From Actinomycetes bacterium (GTDB lineage Bacteria > Actinomycetota > Acidimicrobiia > Acidimicrobiales > Ilumatobacteraceae), in the NCBI GenBank assembly GCA_023417265.1, contig JAEZFY010000091.1:1-9199 (forward strand): a stretch of 9,199 bases of DNA, written 5' to 3'. The position numbers and the translations under genes are program-made. Shown piece after piece: positions 1 to 7,900 of this stretch. The notes below the pieces were generated by a model. It was not told where the DNA came from, did no database searches, and was given only the letters and a program-made list of their open reading frames with translations. The stretch's first letter is position 1. Every line of letters starts with the position of its first letter.

Positions 1-1077
1 TCGAAACGTGCCGGTGGTGCACCCCGCCCACGGCCCGCCCCTTCACGATCCGAAGCCGTGCAGGAACCCGAGGAAGGGCCGCAGGAGTCTTCCTCGGGAT
101 GGTCGGCGGTCGGCGAGGCCCTGCCGAAGCCCAAGGAGGCGACGGCGAGCCCGGACGACGAGCCCGCCGCGGACGACGACGGCGAGAACCCGCTCCCCCC
201 GGCCCGGGAGATCAGCAAGGTCAGCGCCCGGGGCGACGACCTGCCCGCCGACGACGAGCCCCGCAGCCTGCCGGCCGAGATCGCCGACGAGAGCGGGGAC
301 GTCTGGCCCGAACCCGACTCCGCGCCGGCCCCACCCCGGCGCAAGGCCAAGGGGCAGGCCACGGAACGGGCCCGCCCCACCTGGGCCGAAGTCGCCTCGA
401 AGCACGACGCCGGACGGGTCGACGACGCCCTCGCCCAGACGACGGCCACCGTCGCGACCCGGCGGGCCGAGCCCGAACCCGAACCTGAACCCGAGACGCG
501 GCCCGCTCCCCCCCCGGTCGCTCCCCGGGCGGCGAGAGCGAAGGCGAAGCCGACGGGGCCTTACTGCGACTTCGACCCCGACGAGCGCCGGATGATCGAC
601 TTCGCGATGCACGACGTCGACGGCAAGCTGGTCTCGATGCGCGACTTCGACGCCGACCTGATCCTGCTCGACTTCTGGGGCACCTGGTGCGCCCCCTGCA
701 AGACGTCGATCCCCCACCTGAAGCAGATCCAGAGCCGGTACGGCGACAAGAAGATCCAGGTGATCGGCCTGGCCTACGAGCAGACGGCGGAGCCGCAGCG
801 CTCGGCCAAGGTCAAGGAGGTCGCCAAGGAGTTGGGCGTCAACTATCCCGTGCTCGTCCGGGGGCTGCAGGACGATTGCCCGATCCGCTGGTCCCTCCAG
901 GCGTGGTTCATGCCCACGCTCGTCCTGCTCGATCGCGACGGCCGGATCCTCCGCCGGGAGCAGGGGGCGACCGCCGTCACGCTGGCGAACATCGACCGGG
1001 CCATCGCCGAGAACCTCGACAGGGGCTCGAAGCCCGAAATCGCCCGCCGCGAGGCCAAGGGGCGCGCGACCCGTTGA
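1..1077 (+). CDS. TlpA-like thioredoxin-fold protein with long acidic/proline-rich linker (5' partial)
   Basis: Predicted thiol-disulfide oxidoreductase or redox-active protein of the TlpA/AhpC-TSA superfamily. The frame is open from base 1 (358 residues visible) without a convincing start; the GTG at 58 lies in low-complexity sequence, so the gene very likely begins outside the window. Residues 1 to about 195 are rich in Pro, Glu, Asp, Ala and Arg, including a short EPEPEPEPE run (469-495), as expected of a flexible linker. The C-terminal domain (about 195-345) opens with DVDGKLVSMRDF, followed by LLDFWGTWCAPC, with active-site Cys codons at 688-690 and 697-699. Further on are the cis-Pro region WFMPTLVLLDRDG and a helix ending near residue 340. 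In TlpA proteins the CxxC pair performs thiol exchange outside the cytoplasm; any signal peptide or anchor would be in the missing N-terminus. The gene converges on fhs, 12 bases away. The fold call is firm; the substrate is unknown. Confidence 0.88.
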   Translation, partial: SKRAGGAPRPRPAPSRSEAVQEPEEGPQESSSGWSAVGEALPKPKEATASPDDEPAADDDGENPLPPAREISKVSARGDDLPADDEPRSLPAEIADESGDVWPEPDSAPAPPRRKAKGQATERARPTWAEVASKHDAGRVDDALAQTTATVATRRAEPEPEPEPETRPAPPPVAPRAARAKAKPTGPYCDFDPDERRMIDFAMHDVDGKLVSMRDFDADLILLDFWGTWCAPCKTSIPHLKQIQSRYGDKKIQVIGLAYEQTAEPQRSAKVKEVAKELGVNYPVLVRGLQDDCPIRWSLQAWFMPTLVLLDRDGRILRREQGATAVTLANIDRAIAENLDRGSKPEIARREAKGRATR

Positions 1078-1092
1078 GGCCGGAGCGCCTCA
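1075..1092. terminator. Inverted repeat spanning both stop codons of convergent genes
   Basis: TGAGGC (1075-1080) pairs perfectly with GCCTCA (1087-1092) around a 6-base loop. The outer three bases of each arm are the stop codons of the TlpA-like gene and of fhs. There is no T tract on either side, so a classical intrinsic terminator is not shown. It may be a short bidirectional terminator or RNA 3'-end hairpin between converging transcripts, or chance in GC-rich DNA. Confidence 0.4.
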
Positions 1093-2742
1093 CGACAGGC
1101 CGACGATCTCTCCGTCCTCGTCCACGTCGATCCGCTCGGCGGCCGGACGGAGCGGCAGGCCGGGCATCCGCATGATGTCCCCTGTCAGGGCGACGATGAA
1201 GCCCGCGCCCGCGGCGATCTCGACGTCGCGGACCTGGAGCGTGAAGCCCTGCGGGCGGCCGCGCAGCTTGGGGTCGTCGGAGAGCGAGTCCTGGGTCTTG
1301 GCCATGCAGATGGGCAGCTGGCCGTAGCCGTGCTTGGCGAAGCTCCGGAGCTTCTGCTCGGCCGGCTGCTGGATGTTCACGCCCGCCGCGCCGTACATCA
1401 CCTTGGCGATCTGCTCGATCTTCTTCTCGGCCGGCCAGTCCAGGGGGTAGAGGGGTTTGTAGGGGGTCTCCGGGGAGGATGCGGCGTCCGCGACCTTCTC
1501 GGCCAAGTCGACCGCGCCCGCGCCGCCGGCGCCGAAGACGTGCGCGGCGGAGCAGGGGACGGCGCGCCCCTTGCAGAAGGCCTCCACCACGCCGATCTCC
1601 TCCGGCGTGTCGGTCCCGAACTGGTTGATGGTCACGACGATCGGCTTCCCGAAGTGCTCCGCGCTGTCCAGGTGCGCCGCGAGGTTGACCAACCCCCGCT
1701 CGACGGCCGCGGGGTCGGGCTGGGTGATCTCGGACAGGGGGACGCCGCCGTGCATCTTCAGGGCGCGGATCGTGGCGACGAGGACGATGACGGCGGGGTT
1801 CAGGCCGGCCGACCGGCACTTGAGGTCGAGGAACTTCTCGCCGCCGAGGTCGAAGGCGAAGCCGGCTTCGGTCAAGACGTAGTCCGCCGTGGCGAGGGCC
1901 ATGCGGGTGGCGAGGATCGAGTTGCAGCCGTGGGCGATGTTCGCGAACGGCCCGCCGTGGATGAACGCGGGGGTCGACTCCGTCGTCTGCACCAGGTTCG
2001 GGAGGAGCGCCTCCTTGAGGACCGCCGTCATCGCCCCGGTGACGCCCAGCGACTTGGCCAGCACGGGCGTGCCGTCCTTCGCGTAGCCGACGAGGATCCG
2101 GTCGAGTCGGTCGCGGAGGTCGGCGAGCGATTCGGACAGGCAGAGGATGGCCATGACCTCGCTGGCGGCGGTGATGTCGAACCCGCTCTCGCGCGGGACG
2201 CCCTGGGAACGGCCCCCCAGCCCGATGACGATCCGCCGCAGCGAGCGGTCGTTCATGTCGAGCGCCCGCTTCCAGAGGATGCGGGTGGGGTCGAGGTCGA
2301 AGTCCCGGAAATAGAGGCGGTTGTCGATCGCGGCGGCCAGCAGGTTGTGCGCGGCGGTGATCGCGTGGAAGTCGCCGGTGAACTGGAGGTTGATCTTCTC
2401 CGAGGGCTCGACCTGGCTCAGGCCGCCGCCGGTCGCCCCCCCCTTCCGGCCGAAGACCGGGCCCATCGACGGTTGCCTGAGCGCCAACGCGACCCGCTTG
2501 CCGATCCGCCTCATCCCCTGCGAGAGGCCGATGGACGTGGTCGTCTTCCCCTCGCCGGCAGGGGTGGGCGTGATGGCCGAGACGAGGATCAGCTTGCCGG
2601 GCTTCCGGCCGGCCTGGGACAGCACGTCCAGATGGACCTTGGCCTTGTCGCGCCCGTAAAGCTCCAGGTGCTCGGGCGCGATGTCGAGGTCGCGCGCCAC
2701 TTCGGTGATCGGTCGGAGTCCGGCGTGAGGCTTCGCGGTCAT
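1090..2742 (-). CDS. fhs: Formate-tetrahydrofolate ligase
   Basis: Formyltetrahydrofolate synthetase: ATP + formate + tetrahydrofolate gives 10-formyl-THF in cytoplasmic one-carbon metabolism. The protein is 550 residues, close to the usual 550-560. The start is the ATG at 2742, giving MTAKPHAGLRPITEVARDL; a weak AGGA (2753-2756) lies 10 bases upstream. The frame remains open further upstream, but that part overlaps another gene and has no family similarity. Seen in order: LYGRDKAKV (29-37), the nucleotide-binding loop TPTPAGEGKTTT (58-69), PSMGPVFGRKGGATGGG (91-107), NLQFTGDFHAIT (118-129), FIHGGPFANIAHGCNS, DYVLTEAGFAFDLGGEKF, and the C-terminal TGDIMRMPGLP and IDVDEDGEIVGL. One conserved stretch departs from the usual PMEDINLH: here it reads PSEKINLQ (113-120). 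The gene lies 134 bases downstream of the membrane-protein gene on the same strand, so it may be read from that operon or its own promoter; I see no clear promoter in the gap. No folD or fchA neighbour is visible. Confidence 0.97.
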   Translation of the reverse strand: MTAKPHAGLRPITEVARDLDIAPEHLELYGRDKAKVHLDVLSQAGRKPGKLILVSAITPTPAGEGKTTTSIGLSQGMRRIGKRVALALRQPSMGPVFGRKGGATGGGLSQVEPSEKINLQFTGDFHAITAAHNLLAAAIDNRLYFRDFDLDPTRILWKRALDMNDRSLRRIVIGLGGRSQGVPRESGFDITAASEVMAILCLSESLADLRDRLDRILVGYAKDGTPVLAKSLGVTGAMTAVLKEALLPNLVQTTESTPAFIHGGPFANIAHGCNSILATRMALATADYVLTEAGFAFDLGGEKFLDLKCRSAGLNPAVIVLVATIRALKMHGGVPLSEITQPDPAAVERGLVNLAAHLDSAEHFGKPIVVTINQFGTDTPEEIGVVEAFCKGRAVPCSAAHVFGAGGAGAVDLAEKVADAASSPETPYKPLYPLDWPAEKKIEQIAKVMYGAAGVNIQQPAEQKLRSFAKHGYGQLPICMAKTQDSLSDDPKLRGRPQGFTLQVRDVEIAAGAGFIVALTGDIMRMPGLPLRPAAERIDVDEDGEIVGLS

Positions 2743-2873
2743 CGGGGGATCGTCCTGGGATGGCTCGGGGACGCAGGGGACATCAAATCCTGCCAGATGG
2801 GGGGGAAGTCCGGCAAGCGGAGAGCCGGGGGAAAACCGTCCTGGCGGACCCATCCTCGCCCTGAACCGTCCGC

Positions 2874-2918
2874 GCGTCATCCGGCGTCTTTGGGCCGGCC
2901 GGGCGTCATCCGGTGTCT
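2874..2918. repeat. Imperfect 16-bp direct repeat at the 3' end of the membrane-protein gene
   Basis: GCGTCATCCGGCGTCT (2874-2889) and GCGTCATCCGGTGTCT (2903-2918) differ at one base and lie 29 bases apart. On the coding strand each copy contains GGATGA; the distal copy supplies the TGA stop of the membrane protein. It looks like a small local duplication that could have altered the C-terminus. No function is implied. Confidence 0.45.
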
Positions 2919-4082
2919 GGCTGTGAGCCGCCACCGTCGGGGGCTCGGGGGCGTCGCCAGCGCGACGAACAGCATCACGCCCAGGGCGATCGGCCCGGCG
3001 ACTCGCCAGGGGACCCCTCCGGCCAGGCACGCGCCGAAGGCCAGGCCCGGCGCGATCGGGATCAGGGCCGGGCCCAGGAAGACGACGTCGTGGCGCGGGA
3101 TGATCCATCGCCCGGTCCAGAGCCTGCCCCAGGGGCTGATCGGGGACTCGTAGCCGATCTTGTACAGAGAGAGCCGCGTGATCATCGAGGCGAACAGGAG
3201 GAGGCCCGACACGGACAGGAGGAACACGCGGTAGCGGTCGCCGTCCCTCAGGAACGGCCCGAAGCAGGACGCCCACCAGGCCAGGAGCAGGCTCCACATC
3301 AGGTCGTCGAGCGTCGACCCGGTCATCCTCCGCCAGGGTAGGTCTTCGACGCGCGCGGTGAGCGCGACCAGATGATCGCCGGTCGGTGCGGGAGCGGGGG
3401 ATCCCCCCGCCGCCTGGACGGGTTCCCTCAGCAGCCGATCGTAGGGCCAGCCGCATTCCGCGCCGTTCGGATCGAACGAGGGCCGCCCCGGCGCTCCCGT
3501 CGCAGGCGGGCCCTGCAAGCTCCCGGGGACGGTTCGCAGGGCGAGGCGCAGCCCGTCGTACAGGATGACGTAGACCACGACTCCGGTCGCCGCGCACGCC
3601 CAGGGCCGGGGCCACAGCCGCACCATCAGGCCCAGGCCGAAGAGCGCCGCATAGGCCGGGACGTGATTGGCGGCCGGATAGACGGAGATCGTCAGGAAGA
3701 GGCCGTGGAAGAAGAGGAACAGCGCGATGATGCGTACGGACTCGAGCCCGGGGACCAGCCCGCACAGCAGGATCAGCACTCCCAGGATCACGGCGTCCGG
3801 CCAATCCAGCTCGATCGGTCCGAAGGGGAGCGGCTTTTCGACGGTCCAGGGCGGCGCGGCGAGCCAGGCCCGGTATTTCGGGCGGAAGAACGGGTGGAGG
3901 GCGCACGCCCGGTATACGCCCAGGATCGTGGCGGCGAGGTAGAGGGTCCCGACGGCGAACCGGTGGGCGCTCGGGTCCCGTTCCGCGCCGAGGAGGCGGA
4001 GAAGGCCCTCCGAGGCCGCGAAGACGACGGCCATCGGGACGAACAGGGCCCAGGGCGCGGCCCTGCGGAACCTCCCCCTCAT
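2877..4082 (-). CDS. Multi-spanning membrane protein, probable permease partner of the adjacent ABC ATPase
   Basis: A 401-residue protein that I do not recognise by name. Hydrophobic segments suggest about 9 to 10 transmembrane helices, roughly at residues 10-31, 43-62, 97-113, 116-135, 140-155, 162-183, 259-279, 285-307, 333-357 and 360-378. A hydrophilic loop (about 184-258) containing Gly/Pro-rich sequence separates the first six from the rest. The loop after helix 2 holds the motif FRPKYRAWL..APPWT and PLPFGPIELDWPD (66-95), which may mark a family. The tail after 380 is basic (PRRWRLTARHR) and probably cytoplasmic. Its ATG (4080-4082) overlaps the ATPase stop (4079-4081) as ATGA, with AGGA (4092-4095) nine bases upstream, so translation is probably coupled. 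The pairing implies that it is the membrane part of an ABC-2-like exporter, but no named permease motif is seen and the substrate is unknown. Confidence 0.8.
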   Translation of the reverse strand: MRGRFRRAAPWALFVPMAVVFAASEGLLRLLGAERDPSAHRFAVGTLYLAATILGVYRACALHPFFRPKYRAWLAAPPWTVEKPLPFGPIELDWPDAVILGVLILLCGLVPGLESVRIIALFLFFHGLFLTISVYPAANHVPAYAALFGLGLMVRLWPRPWACAATGVVVYVILYDGLRLALRTVPGSLQGPPATGAPGRPSFDPNGAECGWPYDRLLREPVQAAGGSPAPAPTGDHLVALTARVEDLPWRRMTGSTLDDLMWSLLLAWWASCFGPFLRDGDRYRVFLLSVSGLLLFASMITRLSLYKIGYESPISPWGRLWTGRWIIPRHDVVFLGPALIPIAPGLAFGACLAGGVPWRVAGPIALGVMLFVALATPPSPRRWRLTARHRMTPGRPKDAG

Positions 4083-4858
4083 CGCGGGAAGTCCTGGAAA
4101 TATTCGGAGAGCTTCCGGGTCGTCTCGGGGAAGATCAGGCGTTCGAGGACGTCTCCCAGGGACCCTCGGCAGGACGTCAGCCGCTGGAGGTCGTCGAGGG
4201 AGCCCTGCGCGAGGATCCGGCCGTCCTGGATGATGATGATCCGGGTGGCGATCTCTTCGACCAGCTCCGGGACGGGGCTGGTCATGACGATCGTGAGCTG
4301 CTTGCGTCGGGCGTGGTGCTGGAAGACCTTCTTGAGCGTCAGCAGGCCGGCCGGGTCCAGCCCCCCGGAGAAGGGCTCGTCAAGCAGCAGGATCGGGGCC
4401 TCGGCGACCAGCGCCGAGCAGAGTGCGATCTTCTTCTTCTGGCCCGTCGAGTAGCCGGAGATCGGGCTCTCGCCCTTCTCCTTGAGGTCGAAGAGGTCCA
4501 GGAGCTGATCGGCGTGCTCCATGAGGCGCTCGGGGTCGACGTCGTACAGCCGGCCGACGGCCAGCAGGTACTCGCGGCCGGAGAACTGTTCCGGCATCCA
4601 GACGTCGTCCGGCAGGTAGACGCAGCGTCGCCGGATCGCCAGCTCCTCGTCCGGGTCCCCCTTGCGGAGCATCCCGTCGACGTAAACGGCCCCGCGCTGG
4701 GGGGAGAGGACGCCGGCCATCACCCCCAGGAGGGTCGACTTCCCCATCCCGTTGGGCCCGAGGATCACCGCCAGCTCCCCGCGCTCGATCCGCAGGTCGA
4801 CCGACCGGATCACCGGCCGCACGCCGTAGTGCTGCGTCACGTCGCGCAACTCGATCAC
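4079..4858 (-). CDS. ABC transporter ATP-binding protein with non-canonical Q- and H-loops
   Basis: Cytoplasmic ATPase subunit, 259 residues, a normal size for a single nucleotide-binding domain. It starts at a GTG (4858) giving MIELRDVTQHYG, preceded by GGAG (4865-4868) with a 6-base spacer, which fixes the start well. Visible motifs: A-loop Tyr11; Walker A GPNGMGKST (34-42); signature YSTGQ (136-140) in place of LSGGQ; Walker B ILLLDEP (156-162); D-loop GGLDPAG. The Q-loop position reads YLPDD, so Asp84 stands where Gln is usual. The switch (H-loop) position reads MTSPVPELVEE, so Pro195 replaces the conserved His. The layout LPDD...GREYL resembles ABC-2/EcsA-like exporters. The last 40 residues (from about 220) form an accessory tail ending SEYFQDFPR. 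It is the first gene of a coupled pair with the downstream membrane protein. ATP binding is likely; hydrolysis may be slow or differently catalysed. The substrate is not predictable. Confidence 0.93.
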   Translation of the reverse strand: MIELRDVTQHYGVRPVIRSVDLRIERGELAVILGPNGMGKSTLLGVMAGVLSPQRGAVYVDGMLRKGDPDEELAIRRRCVYLPDDVWMPEQFSGREYLLAVGRLYDVDPERLMEHADQLLDLFDLKEKGESPISGYSTGQKKKIALCSALVAEAPILLLDEPFSGGLDPAGLLTLKKVFQHHARRKQLTIVMTSPVPELVEEIATRIIIIQDGRILAQGSLDDLQRLTSCRGSLGDVLERLIFPETTRKLSEYFQDFPR

Positions 4859-4864
4859 GCGAGG

Positions 4865-4868
4865 CTCC
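4865..4868 (-). promoter_or_regulatory. Ribosome binding site of the ABC ATPase gene
   Basis: GGAG on the - strand, six bases before the GTG at 4858. It supports that start and shows that sequence native to the ABC gene extends at least to about 4870, which limits where the junction with the EccC-like gene can lie. Confidence 0.55.
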
Positions 4869-4869
4869 C

Positions 4870-4905
4870 GGGGGCGGGCCGGGGGGGGGGGCGCCGCCCG
4901 GCGGA
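4870..4905. other. Probable junction between two unrelated genomes (chimeric assembly or recombination point)
   Basis: This short stretch separates the start of the ABC ATPase (reading left) from an EccC-like frame (reading right) that begins in mid-domain. It contains an 11-base G run (4881-4891), the palindrome GGCGCC (4890-4895) and the inverted repeat CCGCC-C-GGCGG (4894-4904). Such sequence is error-prone in sequencing and assembly. The EccC-like frame reads open leftward through the G run as glycines and prolines with no start codon, and family similarity stops at about GGLLLQL (4900-4920). The ABC side looks intact up to its ribosome binding site. The two sides also differ in protein style. 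A real transfer event cannot be excluded from sequence alone. Confidence 0.65.
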
Positions 4906-4917
4906 CTGCTGCTGCAG

Positions 4918-7900
4918 TTGACCGCCCACCACGGGCCGGGTGAGGTCCGTCTCGTGCTCGTGACGTCGCACGGCGGACGATCGGATTGGGAGTGGGTCAA
5001 GTGGTTGCCCCACGTGCGCCCGTCGTCGTTCGCCGAGGGTCGCCTGCTGGTCGCCGTCGCCGACGACAACGGCGAACTCGATGGCGGGCAACTCGACGAC
5101 GTGGCGATCGACGCCGAAGCGGGCACCGCCGTGGTGGTCGTCGTCGACGCCGAAGGGCTCGCCGACGCCGGCGACCTGGCGGTCAAGCGGCTGTTGCGCC
5201 GGCACGCACGGGTGACCGCCGGGTTCGTCCTCGCGGCGAGCGTCGATCAACTGCCCGACGCCTGCGACGTCGTCGTCGAACTGCACGAGACGCAGGGTGA
5301 GGCGACCTGCCGTTGGCCGCGCCAGGGCGGCCCAGCGGTCGAGTTCGTCGTCGGCGGTACCAGCACGGTCACAGCCGAAGCGGCGGCCCGCCACCTCGCC
5401 CGGTTCAGCGACCCTGATGCCGGCGGGGGCAGCGCGGCGCTCCCGACACGGGTGAGCCAGGCCGCCGTGCTGGGGCTCACCGGGGCGACGCCCGCCGACG
5501 TCGCCCACCGGTGGGCCCATGCACCGCTGGCGCCGACGGTGACGGTCGGGCTCGGGGAGAACGGCCCGGTCAGCGCCGACCTCGCGGCCCACGGGCCGCA
5601 CATGATGGTGGTCGGCAGCCGCGGGTCGGGAAAGACCGAGCAGCTGCTGACGGTCGTGTTCGGGCTGGCCAGCACACACTCGCCCGAGCGCCTGCATCTG
5701 CTCTTGTGGGGCGAGTCGTTCGCCCACTTGCATCGGCTCCCGCACGTGGCCAGCCTCGTCAACCGGATCGACGAGGCGGCCGCCACCACGGTGGCCGAAG
5801 GACTCGAACGCGAACTCACCCGACGCGAACGGCTGCGCACCAAGGCCGGCGATCAGACCCCTCGTGAGCCGGCCCTGGTCGTGGTCATCGATGACGTCGA
5901 CACGCTGACGCGGCTCGTACCCAGAGCCGCCGAGGACCTGGTCCGCATCTTGCGCCGCGCCCGCGGGCTCGGCGTCCATGTCGTGTGGTCGAGCAACCGG
6001 ATCACCGCCGGCGTGATGCACGACCTGGTCGACCTCTCCACGATCCGGATGGTGCTGCGCGTGGCGTCCGCGCACGAGTCGACCGATCTCCTCGGTACGG
6101 ACGCGGCTGCCCTGCTGGAACGCTCGCTGCCCGGCCGCGGCTACCTCGTGACGGGCCGTTCCGAACCGCGCGAAGTGCACGGCGGGGTGGTGTCGAGCGG
6201 CGCGCCGGCACCCGCTGCCCAGCTCGAGGTCGTGCCCTTCCCGCTCGCCCGTCACGTCGGCGGCTCCGTGCGGCTCGGCCCGCCCGACGAGCGCGCCCTC
6301 GTGTCCCTGCTCGCCGGTGCCGGAGCCACCGCCACGCGCCCAACCGATCTGTTGTCATCGGCCGCCGCCGTCAACGTCGCCCTCGAGTCGCCAGGGTTGC
6401 TCGAACTGCTCGGCTACGACGAGCACGACCCGGCGCTCGCGGTCGCCGCGCTCCGGGACGCGTGGCAGACCGTCGACACCGACGCCTTCTTGCGCGTGCC
6501 GATCGGCGTCGACCCGGAGCTGCGGCCGATCCTGCTCGACCTCAAGGAGTCGGCGCTGGCGGGGATGGGCCCGCACGGCCTGATGGTTGGCGCTACCGGC
6601 TCCGGCAAGAGCGAACTGCTGCGCACCCTCGTGACCGCCCTCGCCGCCACGCACTCACCCGAGATGCTGGCGTTCGTGCTGGTCGACTTCAAGGGCGGCG
6701 CAAGCTTCGCCAGCTTCGGCGCGCTCCCGCACGTCTCCGGTGTGGTCACCAACCTCGCCGACGACATGGCCCTGATCGACCGCATCCTCGCCGCGCTCGG
6801 TGGGGAACAGAAGCGCCGCCAGGAGCTGCTCGCCCAGGCCGGCAACCTGGCCAACGTTCGCGACTACCGCGCCAAGTACCGCGATGGCACGCTGCCCGAG
6901 CACCTGCGCACCACCCCGATGCCGCAACTGCTCGTGATCGTCGACGAGTTCGCCGAACTGCTCGATCAAGAGCCGGCCTTCATCGACTTCTTCCTCACGA
7001 TCGGACGCGTCGGACGGAGCCTCGGCATCCACCTCTTGCTGGCCTCGCAGCGGCTCGAGGAGGGCAAGCTGCGCGGGCTCGACACGTACCTCAGCTACCG
7101 GCTCGGGATGCGCACGTTCAGCGCCTCCGAGAGCCGCACCGTGCTCGGCGTCCCCGACGCCTACTCGCTCCCCCAAGCGCCCGGCGGCGGCTACCTCAAA
7201 GTCGGCAACACCTCGTTCGAGCGGTTCCAGGCGTCGTACGTGTCCGGCCCGGCCACGGCCGACGGCCCGGCCAGCGTGATGCAACTGATCGTCGACCGGC
7301 TCGCCGCTGCGGCGCCACGCACACACCAGATCTGGCTACCCCCGCTGCCCACCGACGTGCCGCTCGACCGGCTGTTCGGCCGGGGCGGGTTCGTCGAGGA
7401 TCCCGAGCGCGGGTTCACCGCCGCCAGCTGGCCACGGGTCGGCAAACTCGCCGTACCGATCGGCGTGCTCGACGAACCCGAGCAGCAACGCCAGCTCCCG
7501 CTCGTGATCGACTTCGCCGGAGCGCACGGCAACCTCGCCGTCGTCGGCGCCCCGCAGACCGGCAAGAGTGTGCTGCTGCGCTCGCTGGTGCTGTCGCTGG
7601 CGGCCACCCATACCCCCGACGAGGTGCAGGTGTACGCCGTCGACCTGGGCGGCGGCACGCTCGACGTGCTCGCCGGGCTCCCGCACGTCGGTACCGTCGC
7701 CAATCGCCTCGAACCCGACCTGGTGCACCGCCTCGTCGGCCACGTCGAAGGCCTGCTCGGCGCCCGCGAAGCGCTGTTCCGTGAGCACGGCATCGACTCG
7801 GCCGCCACGTTCCGCGCCAAGCGAGCAGCGGGCGAACTCCCCGAGGGCACGGGCGGCGACGTGGTCCTGATCATCGACGGATGGGCCGCCTTCCGCGAGC

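Noticed and set aside
58..60. GTG as the start of the TlpA-like gene
   Set aside because: The frame is open back to base 1, there is no ribosome binding site before it, and it lies in linker-like sequence; the gene is more likely cut by the window edge.
2743..2876. Promoter or riboswitch in the gap before fhs
   Set aside because: No paired -35/-10 boxes at proper spacing and no recognisable folate-responsive RNA motif; only short GGACGGTT repeats that are too weak to support a call.
1330..3153. Long + strand open frame opposite fhs
   Set aside because: Antisense shadow of a strongly conserved gene; its translation has no recognisable motif.
2743..3906. A long in-frame upstream extension of fhs on the - strand
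   Set aside because: It overlaps the membrane-protein gene in another frame and reads as Arg/Pro-rich filler; family similarity starts at the ATG at 2742.
4881..4891. G11 run as a regulatory or phase-variable tract
   Set aside because: It lies at a suspected assembly junction and in front of a truncated gene, so an artefact explains it better than phase variation.
4855..6255. Long - strand open frame opposite the EccC-like gene
   Set aside because: High GC makes stops rare on the antisense strand; the translation is Arg/Gly/Asp-rich with no domain, and the + strand frame has full motif support. The same applies to 7336-9000 and 7191-8468.
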